From Stentor coeruleus (lineage: Eukaryota > Ciliophora > Heterotrichea > Heterotrichida > Stentoridae), in the NCBI GenBank assembly GCA_001970955.1, contig MPUH01000183.1, forward strand, positions 24,299-88,298: a stretch of DNA of 64,000 bases. The letters run 5' to 3'. Position numbers and translations under genes: made by a program. Positions 57,012 to 64,000 of this stretch are shown here, piece after piece. Position 1 is the first letter of the stretch. Every line of letters begins with the position of its first letter. The notes beneath the pieces were generated by a model, which saw only the letters and a program-made list of their open reading frames with translations, searched no databases and was not told where the DNA came from.

Positions 57012-58097
57012 TTAATTGCTTATATCCTCTTTAAGTTTACGTATCTCATCTTTACGTTTGTTGTCATAATCTTTTATTATTGAGTCTATTTCTTCTTGCA
57101 TGTTTATACGCATTTGCTTTATTAACATATCCATCATATCTCCCATTCCAAAGATTTCAGAGATTTGGCTTTCGTAACGATATTTTATTTCAGCTATTTT
57201 CATCGACCTTTCACTAAAGTTTTTTTCCATGATTTCTTCGAGTTTTTTTTCAAAACGTTCACAGGTTTCAAGGCTTTGTTCGTCGATTGTGAAGAAACTG
57301 GATTTTGTGCTGATGTTGAGTTCTTCGTTCATATCGCTTAGGTCACAGCCGAAAACTTGGCTTGTGTCATTTGACGTGTAAGAAGAAGATGTAAAAGTCA
57401 TACTTCTTGCAAGGACAGATTTTTTTCTTGAAGCCAACCTTCTTTCAAGTGCGCAGTCCTGTGACTTGAAATCAGCAGCAGCCTTATGAGCAGTTTCTTT
57501 AGTCGAACTACTATGCCTATCAATAATAATATTCAAGTTCTTATGTGGTTTATTCTTCATCAAATTCTTAGTCAACTCTTTTGATAACAACTTTCTCATC
57601 TTTTCAGCTTGTTCTTTTCTAGCATCTAAATTACTGAGAAAACTGGCTGTCTTTTCTACTTTTTCAACTTTTTTAACCTCCTTTTGTCCTTCTTGAATAA
57701 CTTCTTCTTTTTTTGGACTTTCTTCAGATACTTCTTCTATAGTATCTACAATAATTTCAGGTTTTTCAAAATATAGGCTAACTGGAGATTCTTCTGTTGT
57801 TTTAGGACAGTTTATCTTTTGTAAAGCTGATATTACTTGAGGTTTTATGAGCATTTTATGCATTCTGTCTTGAAAATCATAGAATTTTGGGTTGTTGTTT
57901 TGCTCGTAGTATTCGATTGCTTGGGTGTATAAAGACATAAGTTCGTGGATGATTTTTGGATCCCAGAATTTTTCTAGATCAAGTTCTTTTTCGATAATCT
58001 TCATGGCTAAGTCAGATGATATGCTTTGAACTTTGGGTTTTGGCTCTGGCTCTGGCTTCCTTCTTTTGAAAAAAGATAGTGATCGTTTTTGGGACAT
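57012..58097 (-). CDS. Hypothetical protein with C-terminal coiled coil, 361 residues
   Basis: I do not recognise the family. It opens with a basic segment (MSQKRSLSFFKRRKPEPEPK), then a helical domain at about 25-95 (DLEKFWDPKIIHELMSLYTQ, AIEYYEQNNNPKFYDFQDRM) that may be a fold of its own. A Glu/Lys-rich middle and Ser-rich part follow. The C terminus (about 275-361) is an acidic/basic coiled coil (ERFEKKLEEIMEKNFSERSM, IDSIIKDYDNKRKDEIRKLK). The ATG follows TCAAAATAA. It lies 62 nt upstream of VPS29 on the same strand. Composition flips near 57400. Confidence 0.7.
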   Translation of the reverse strand: MSQKRSLSFFKRRKPEPEPKPKVQSISSDLAMKIIEKELDLEKFWDPKIIHELMSLYTQAIEYYEQNNNPKFYDFQDRMHKMLIKPQVISALQKINCPKTTEESPVSLYFEKPEIIVDTIEEVSEESPKKEEVIQEGQKEVKKVEKVEKTASFLSNLDARKEQAEKMRKLLSKELTKNLMKNKPHKNLNIIIDRHSSSTKETAHKAAADFKSQDCALERRLASRKKSVLARSMTFTSSSYTSNDTSQVFGCDLSDMNEELNISTKSSFFTIDEQSLETCERFEKKLEEIMEKNFSERSMKIAEIKYRYESQISEIFGMGDMMDMLIKQMRINMQEEIDSIIKDYDNKRKDEIRKLKEDISN

Positions 58098-59327
58098 TTA
58101 TTTTGAATAAATCAAACGTGGTAAGTTATTTTTTTAAGTTTTGAGAATAGATGAGTTTTATATAGAATTTAGGTTAGGGTTATTGTGAGGTGAGGATAAG
58201 TTTTTGATTTGATTTTTGAATTTTAGCGAGATTCAAGTTTTTTATTGGATTTTTTGAAAATTTTTACATGGTAAAATAGTTTAGATTGGATATTATAAGA
58301 TAATTTTTAGTTGTTGTTGTTGATTATGCTATAAGTTTTAGGAGTAGTTAAAAATTGGGCTTGAAAAAATCGCGATTTACGGGACATTTAATGATGTAAA
58401 ATTTTTAGTTTTTAATTTGGAGATTATCAGCGCTTGATTAAATTATATTTTCACCATCATGCTAACTTATAAACAATAATTATAAATTTGCTATTTATTT
58501 TCGTTATTTATCTCAAGTTGTATATTTATATTTCCTACTAGCAAAATATAAGTTAGTCATATATAAACCAAAATCAAAAAANTCGTTATTTATCTCAAGT
58601 TGTATATTTATATTTCCTACTAGCAAAATATAAGTTAGTCATATATAAACCAAAATCAAAAAAATATATATATATAAGCATAACACAAGTAAATTTTAAT
58701 TGATGATATTTAGTTAAACTTATTGTAAAATGATTAGTTTTCCATATTTTAAATTGTATCCATAGTACAAGGTAATAATATTCTTGATTTTAATTATTAT
58801 ATTCGACCTCTTTTATATTTTCTATATCCTTATAATTATCAAATTTTTCAAAAGTATTTATATAAGAGTTTTCTGAGATAATAATTATTAAAAACCTTTC
58901 ATAGTTGCAAAAAATACTGGACAAGCTATGTTTTTTTTTTTATTATAGAGATATTTTATTAAGGAAATTTTTGAGTTTCTCTTATCTTGTATTATGAACA
59001 ATATCAAAATCCTAAGTGTCATAACAACCTGTATTATTAATTTAATACATACTCCATCAGTAAAAATCAATAACTTTCTCAAGATTCCTATAATTATCTC
59101 ATCTTAAAAATATTCACTTCATAAACCTCACATTACACCAACATTTAAATTATTTTTCCCAATCTTCTCTCAAATTGCATATTATTCTCATATAATTCAC
59201 AAAATACCCACAATATTTCTTATCAATTCTGAAACCACGCCATCATATTTTAACTTTAAGCTTTTACTTTCTTATACATCAAAATACAACAGCGGTATAT
59301 TTTTTTGATATACCCTGGTGTATATAA
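58098..59327. other. Upstream region of two divergent genes
   Basis: 58100-58300 is G-rich on the plus strand, the middle is A/T-rich, and 59090-59300 is C-bearing and G-poor before the Rab gene. It holds an N-flanked duplication at 58501-58663. No gene is recognised; an AT-rich minus-strand frame at 58888-59082 lacks protein character. Confidence 0.5.
58501..58663. repeat. N-flanked direct duplication, offset 82
   Basis: 81 nt before the N at 58582 are repeated after it without clear differences. Non-coding. Confidence 0.9.
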
Positions 59328-59939
59328 ATGGCAAAAGCTGCTGGTCAATACGATTACTTAATCAAGCTGCTAATCATCGGTGACTCAGGTGTAGGAAAAA
59401 CTTGTTTCTTGCTGAGGTTTTCTGATGACAATTTCACAGCTTCTCACTTGACAACTATAGGCATTGATTTCAAACTGAAGACCATGGAGATTGATGGGAA
59501 AACAATCAAGCTTCAAATATGGGACACAGCAGGACAAGAGCGATTCAGAACAATTACCCAGACTTATTACAAAGGAGCTATGGGGATTATCCTCGCATAC
59601 GATTGCACAGACGAGAATTCATTTAACAATATCCGAAACTGGGTCCAGCAGATAAAAATGCATGCTAGTGATAATGTATCAAAAGTATTAGTAGGGAATA
59701 AATGTGATAGACCTGATAAAAAAATCACTACTGAGCAAGGTGAATCTTTAGCTCAAGAGCTTGGGATTAAGTTTTTTGAAACTAGTGCGAAAACGAATAT
59801 CAATGTCAATGAAACTTTTAAATTCATAGCAAAAGAAATCAAAGATAGACGTATGGGTGAAGCTATTGGTACAGGAGGAAATATAAGAGTTACTAATACT
59901 AAGACAGAGAAAAAACAAGGAGGCTGTTGCGGGAAATAG
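59328..59939 (+). CDS. Rab8/Rab10-like small GTPase
   Basis: A 203-residue Rab. G1 is GDSGVGKT (18-25), switch I is [18 protein letters not shown]3 is [14 protein letters not shown]4 is NKCD and G5 is ETSAK. The C terminus is GGCCGK, a double-cysteine prenylation signal. [31 protein letters not shown] and NIRNWVQQI place it with Rab8/10/13, which act in exocytosis and ciliary membrane traffic. Single exon, unlike the Rab at 9.1 kb. The ATG follows GTGTATATAA. A Rab1 assignment is less likely. Confidence 0.95.
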   Translation: MAKAAGQYDYLIKLLIIGDSGVGKTCFLLRFSDDNFTASHLTTIGIDFKLKTMEIDGKTIKLQIWDTAGQERFRTITQTYYKGAMGIILAYDCTDENSFNNIRNWVQQIKMHASDNVSKVLVGNKCDRPDKKITTEQGESLAQELGIKFFETSAKTNINVNETFKFIAKEIKDRRMGEAIGTGGNIRVTNTKTEKKQGGCCGK

Positions 59940-60136
59940 AAAATTAGTTTTAATAAGATTCTTATAAATGAATTTGTGTAAATTTGATATAAAAAAATGT
60001 TAGGGTGTTGTTAAAAGTTTATAATATTAAGTTTGATTTTTTTAATAAGTTTTATTGGATGCTATTATGATTTTTTTAGGGTTTTAATTATAGATAGCAG
60101 CTTACTGGAAATGCTAAGTAAAAAATATTAGTTAAA

Positions 60137-60805
60137 CTAATGAGAACTAGTTAGATTCCTTATTATTTCTTGAGCTTGTGGGCAAAGTTCTTGCACTTGA
60201 GGAATCGATGCTATTTCTTCGTACCAAGCTTTGATAGCAGGGTGGGAGTCTAAATCAATATTGATCATTTGGGCATTAAAAAGTTCGTTAAATGCTAGAA
60301 TGTCTGCAATTGTTGCTGTTGGTGTTCTTGCAACATAATGAGTTTCAGAAAGCACCCAGGTAAATGTTTCATACCATTGCTGAAGTCTTGCTTTGAAAGG
60401 AGCTTCAGTTTCTTCAGTAAGCCCTCCACCTTCATGTGCCTTAGGACCATACTTAACCATAATATAGTCTAATAAAGGCTCACGGACATTTTGATGATGC
60501 CAATGAATATAAGCATCAATTCTAGCCCTTAGCTTAATGTCTTTAGGGTACCATTGATTATCTACATTGTATGCATCAGCTAAATAAACCAATATTGCCC
60601 CTGTTTCCCAGACATTGAAGCCATTATGCACTATTGCAGGAAAAGATTGGAAAGGATTGATTTTTGTATACTCTTCTGTCAAATGCTCCCCATTAAAAGC
60701 ATTCAGATTATGGTATTTGAATTCAATCCCAGAAAGTTTACAGAATGACATGAGACTCCTTCCTGGCTGCGAAAGATAGTTCCCATATACAACAAGATCA
60801 GACAT
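60137..60805 (-). CDS. Glutathione S-transferase, theta-like
   Basis: A 222-residue cytosolic GST. The N-terminal thioredoxin-like domain has NYLSQPGRSLMSF, in which Ser12 occupies the theta-class catalytic position. NPFQSFPAIVHNGFNVWETGAILVYLADAY carries the cis-Pro and the Glu/Thr that bind the glutathione gamma-glutamyl group. The C-terminal all-helical domain (about 88-215) contains TIADILAFNELFNAQ, the N-capping motif. It conjugates glutathione to electrophiles or reduces peroxides. Full length. The ATG follows GTGAATATAA. Confidence 0.95.
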   Translation of the reverse strand: MSDLVVYGNYLSQPGRSLMSFCKLSGIEFKYHNLNAFNGEHLTEEYTKINPFQSFPAIVHNGFNVWETGAILVYLADAYNVDNQWYPKDIKLRARIDAYIHWHHQNVREPLLDYIMVKYGPKAHEGGGLTEETEAPFKARLQQWYETFTWVLSETHYVARTPTATIADILAFNELFNAQMINIDLDSHPAIKAWYEEIASIPQVQELCPQAQEIIRNLTSSH

Positions 60806-61743
60806 TTATATTCACCCATTTTATTCTAAATTAAACAAGCTAGATGTTACATTTTGGTATTCAGGTAATTAATATTATATGACTATAAGTTGTTAATTTA
60901 CCTTTATTTATTACTCTTACTCAATGTGCAAATCTTTATTCTATCAAAAATGTGAATTTTCAAATATAAAAAATAGCTTTCTTTTATCATCCTCCTCTTG
61001 TAAAAAACCTAAATCATATTTTCTAAATCCTAACTTTCGCTTTATTTCATTACCTGAAAACCAAAATCGCATCCTTCAATTCCCAAAAATGTCATCCCAG
61101 TAATCCTTTACCCAATCTTTTAAAATCACATCCTTCAATTCCCAAAAATGTCATCCCAGTAATCTTTTACCCAATCTTTTAAAATCACCTTTTAAATTAT
61201 CATATCCTTCAATTCCCAAAAATGTCATCCCAGTAATCTTTTACCCAATCTTTTAAAATCACCTTTTAAATTATCATACACATCTTAATCAACTTACCTA
61301 CAACAGCTTTTAATCCTAAAACTCGCAACAACCACAACATCCTGTCTGTCTTATAATTCAGCATTCCTAAAGCTTAAAATCCTATCATATTTTTTATATA
61401 AACTATATTATCTTCTTGAGTATTCCACAACTTCTTCATCTCAATAATCAAATTTTCTTCAATAAAAAAAAAAAGAAGTTCCTTAGTTTATAACTTAATC
61501 ATCAAAACTTTTTGTTTTTAGATTCAAATCTTTAAATCAAAAACTGACTATTAAAAGAAAGATCCTATATAAATCAGATAAATATCTTATAAATTTTATA
61601 TGATACTAAAAACTAATTTAAACTCCTAAAATACTTGTAAATATATGATCTTAAATATTTTATAAACAAAAAAAAAAACATGAGATTTTTTATTTATCAC
61701 AACAAATGCTTATTCTAAAGCATTTCTTATTAATTAGCATAAA
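60806..61743. other. Intergenic, C-rich, with a three-copy tandem repeat
   Basis: A/C-rich and G-poor on the plus strand from about 60970 to 61450, then A/T-rich. The direction fits the 3' side of the minus-strand gene on the right. It contains a repeat at 61071-61277. No ORF or RNA gene. Confidence 0.5.
61071..61277. repeat. Three-copy tandem repeat, 59 and 74 nt units
   Basis: Units begin at 61071, 61130 and 61204. The first is 59 nt; the other two are 74 nt and contain an extra 15 nt (ccttttaaattatca-type) at the end. One substitution separates unit 1 from the others. Non-coding, without N. Confidence 0.9.
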
Positions 61744-62808
61744 TTAAAATAACCAGCATCCTTTATGGCAGCCTGTTTTAATCCCAGAATCTTCAATTTT
61801 ATGATGTTCTGTGTTAATAAATTGCCTTTCTAAAGTTTCAATAGTCCCTTTAAGAAGTTTATTTTCTTTAAGCCTTTCATATGTAATTTCCTCACTTTTA
61901 ACAAGTCTTTCATTAAGTTCTTTTACACTTTGAGTAAGACTATGAAGAAGTTCAATATTAGGTTCAGGAAACATATTAGCATTATTTGGTATAGTAAGTC
62001 TTTTATTATTATATAGACTTAGCAAATTCCTATTCTGAAATTTCAGTTCAGGTTTGCTTGTAGGTAAAATTTCATGATTAGGTTCATGATAATTATAATC
62101 TAAACATTCAATAACAACTTCCTTTTCTATAAAAAATCCATCTTTAGATTGTTTTTCTTTCTGTAACACTTTTGAAGACATTTGTTCGTTTTTATAACTT
62201 TTTAATAGTTTAGCGGAGTTTACATTATAAGATGATGTTTTTTGTGTTGAATTCATATTGGGGTTATTGAATTTAGCATTAAGTTCATGAGGTTTTATTA
62301 TCTCTGTATTCCTTCTGCTTTCTTTTCTAACAAACTTTTTGGCCTTGCTTTCTGGGAGTTTATCATTTTTTTTACTAGTTATCTTATGATTTCTTGTATT
62401 AAGTTCTGTATTACTTCTACTATCTTGTCTTTTAAAAGTTTTTGATACTAAAACAGGGGATTCTAGTTTAATTTTAGAATCTTTTGGACTTAATGAGTCT
62501 ATATCAGGTACTGTGATAACATCACCAGGGTTTTTATGAATAGAAGCTAATGATAAGGAAAAACTTCTTATAACACTTTGTGTTGAGGGGATAGGGATAG
62601 GTTTATAAGGACTATTTGGTTGAGAATCTTGGGATGGAAAATGAAAACACTTGCTATAAGACATTGGGCTAAGAGCTAAAGTTGTTGGTAAATCAGCAGA
62701 TTTATCTTTACTTGAAGGTAAAGAAAGGTGGACTGATGAGGTTTTTATATGAGAAATATTCCTTTTTTGAGATGAGGATTTAGGGGAATTCTTACGCCCT
62801 TTCTTCAT
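61744..62808 (-). CDS. Hypothetical Ser/Lys-rich protein with a CaaX-like C terminus
   Basis: A 354-residue, mostly disordered protein (MKKGRKNSPKSSSQKRNISH). Short Ser/Pro motifs are followed by a basic middle. A coiled coil lies near the end (ELLHSLTQSVKELNERLVKS, YERLKENKLLKGTIETLERQ, about 280-330). The last residues are GCHKGCWLF: the final four (C-W-L-F) resemble a CaaX box, where terminal Phe favours geranylgeranylation, with another Cys nearby. Membrane attachment is therefore possible but unproven. No known domain. The 240 nt upstream are C-rich on the coding strand, supporting the orientation. Confidence 0.65.
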   Translation of the reverse strand: MKKGRKNSPKSSSQKRNISHIKTSSVHLSLPSSKDKSADLPTTLALSPMSYSKCFHFPSQDSQPNSPYKPIPIPSTQSVIRSFSLSLASIHKNPGDVITVPDIDSLSPKDSKIKLESPVLVSKTFKRQDSRSNTELNTRNHKITSKKNDKLPESKAKKFVRKESRRNTEIIKPHELNAKFNNPNMNSTQKTSSYNVNSAKLLKSYKNEQMSSKVLQKEKQSKDGFFIEKEVVIECLDYNYHEPNHEILPTSKPELKFQNRNLLSLYNNKRLTIPNNANMFPEPNIELLHSLTQSVKELNERLVKSEEITYERLKENKLLKGTIETLERQFINTEHHKIEDSGIKTGCHKGCWLF

Positions 62809-63628
62809 GTTTTATTATTTTTATGATGTTTAAAGATATAAATAATATGTTAGGAAATTTATGTAATATGATATGTTAAAGGATTATAGATTGTAGCTTT
62901 TTAGGGATTATTTGAGTTTATTTTTAGAAAGAGAGAAAAGGAATTTTTGAAGAGAAATTTAGATTTATTATGAGATAATGCTTGTGTGATTTTTTGTGGA
63001 TGATTTGGAGGATAAAGTTTGGTTTGTGTTTTTTTTTTATTGTGATAGTAATATATGGAGTTTGATTTATTAGAGTATTGATTAAGTGATTTTATGAAAA
63101 TACAAAATTACCAAAATATAAATTCGTCTTTCCAGTAGCAAACCCTGATCCCTCAATACAAATTTTTCATTTTCTATATCTTCAAATCACTTCACCCAAA
63201 ACCTCAAGCCAAATAACCAAAAAAAAATGCAAACATCCTTACAAACTACATAAACATAATCTCCTCATTCCTAATCTCAAATAATATCTTAACACCTTTT
63301 ATAATAAATACTAATGATTTCAAAATTCAATAATATTCCTAAATGCATTCTATACATAAAACCTAAATACTTTCATAATCCTTATATATCCAATATTTTC
63401 TTTCAACATCCATATTATCTTAACTCCATAACTAATCATCATCCTCCAAACTTCTTCATCTTCTTCTTCTTTATATCCCAATACCCTTCCCATCCCTATA
63501 CACAATTCCATTAAAATTTCCTCATTCCATGTTCTCTTCCCTCCTAAACCAAAAAAAACCTCTATCCCATCATCAAAAAAAAAAATCCAATCTAGAATAC
63601 TTAATTATTACATACACTTATAATTATA
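62809..63628. other. Upstream region shared by two divergent genes
   Basis: 62810-63060 is G-rich and C-poor on the plus strand. 63110-63610 is A/C-rich and almost G-free. Each half is C-rich on the strand of the gene it precedes; the flip is at about 63080. It is a textbook case of the strand composition rule in this window. No ORF or RNA gene. Confidence 0.55.
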
Positions 63629-64000
63629 ATGACGAAAAGGTCAGCTGCGCTAACTGATTTGGAAAATAAGCTTCAAGAAATCATAAGTCCTTCAGGTGGT
63701 CTTCTCGAGACTCGCTGGGTAAGCAAACTAATCGAACTCATGGATCGAACTTCCGACATCGAAGGGCGCTTCCTTCTAATCAAAGTCCTTTTAAATACAA
63801 ACCAGTCCGAAAAGGCAACTTTTTCTCGATTAGTCCAACTAGGAGGGGTTGAGATCTTGGGGAAATGGATCGAAGAAAACAAAATCCACAGCGATCAAGA
63901 ATCCAAACAACTAGTCCAAAGTGTTTTATCTTCTCTTAATAAACTCAATATTACTAAAGAAGTCCTTTGTAAAACCAGCATTGGTACTATTGTTAATTCC
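63629..64000 (+). CDS. TFIIS N-terminal (TND/LW)-domain protein, 5' part only
   Basis: An open frame of 124 codons that runs off the right edge without a stop. It starts MTKRSAALTDLENKLQEIIS after TAATTATA. Residues about 25-124 form a helical bundle with ELMDRTSDIEGRFLLIKVLL, FSRLVQLGGVEILGKWIEEN and CKTSIGTIVNS. The last motif corresponds to the L-x-x-T-x-IG-x-x-V-N signature of TFIIS N-terminal domains (TFIIS, Elongin A, IWS1, PNUTS). The arrangement without a preceding tail is most like PNUTS-type or generic TND proteins. Such domains bind disordered motifs in transcription elongation factors. Codon use is C-rich at the 5' end. The call is moderate because the diagnostic rest is outside the window. 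Confidence 0.7.
   Translation, partial: MTKRSAALTDLENKLQEIISPSGGLLETRWVSKLIELMDRTSDIEGRFLLIKVLLNTNQSEKATFSRLVQLGGVEILGKWIEENKIHSDQESKQLVQSVLSSLNKLNITKEVLCKTSIGTIVNS

Noticed and set aside
63673-63882. A 69-codon minus-strand frame near the right edge
   Set aside because: Antisense of the TFIIS-N-domain gene, which is open to the window end and has clear helical-domain motifs.
1-64000. A non-standard genetic code (UAA/UAG = Gln) for the whole window
   Set aside because: All conserved genes (eS27, VPS29, Rabs, kinases, CFAP58, GST) contain no in-frame TAA, TAG or TGA once introns are removed, and end at normal stops at the expected length. Only decayed regions show stops at Gln-like positions.
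1-64000. Mobile elements, CRISPR arrays, rRNA genes or internal eliminated sequences
   Set aside because: I found no transposase or reverse-transcriptase text, no regularly spaced repeats, no rRNA-like segments and no terminal repeats flanking gene-breaking insertions.

Overview
The window looks like macronuclear DNA of a heterotrich ciliate, most likely Stentor coeruleus. It is very AT-rich, and genes are dense on both strands. Conserved proteins read through cleanly with the standard code and end at ordinary stops. Six spliceosomal introns can be reconstructed, each exactly 15 nt long (GT...AG, with an A at position 10). A standard code together with 15-nt introns is the published hallmark of Stentor. 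The species name is an inference; the introns are read directly.

Layout. 0-9 kb: a divergent pair with only 20 nt between start codons (Na+/Ca2+ exchanger and mitochondrial branched-chain dehydrogenase E2), a decayed gene, a TPR protein and a copine. 9-15 kb: a Rab1-like GTPase (two introns), a DHHC palmitoyltransferase with a duplicated zinc motif, a decayed beta-propeller-like gene, a small membrane protein and casein kinase 1. 15-23 kb: an RCC1-repeat protein with a helical W-repeat tail, a voltage-sensor/adenylate cyclase fusion, a decayed coiled-coil gene and an ERK-type MAP kinase. 23-31 kb: small hypothetical proteins, ribosomal protein eS27, a secreted ML-domain protein and the CAF-1 large subunit. 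31-45 kb: an F-box protein, axonemal CFAP58 with a decayed tandem copy of its own 5' end, a vWA protein, a very large TPR/charged/IQ protein, an AMPK-like kinase whose start codon is split by an intron, and a NEK kinase. 45-64 kb: coiled-coil and basic hypothetical proteins, a broken gene, a cyclic-nucleotide-gated K+ channel with a zinc knuckle, tRNA-Ile(AAT), a TBC1D23 homologue, VPS29, a Rab8-like GTPase, a theta-like GST, and the first 124 codons of a TFIIS-N-domain protein that runs off the right edge.

The genes are ordinary housekeeping, signalling, trafficking and ciliary genes; there is no operon. Themes that recur are protein kinases (CK1, ERK, AMPK-like, NEK), endomembrane traffic (two Rabs, TBC1D23, VPS29, DHHC) and Ca2+/cAMP/voltage signalling (exchanger, copine, cyclase, CNG channel).

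Two cautions on the sequence. Ten of eleven single-N positions are flanked by near-identical direct duplications of 28-209 nt. These look like unmerged contig ends, and collapsing one of them restores the AMPK-like reading frame. Also, several stretches that look intergenic are decayed genes, whose nonsense codons sit mostly where Gln codons would be.
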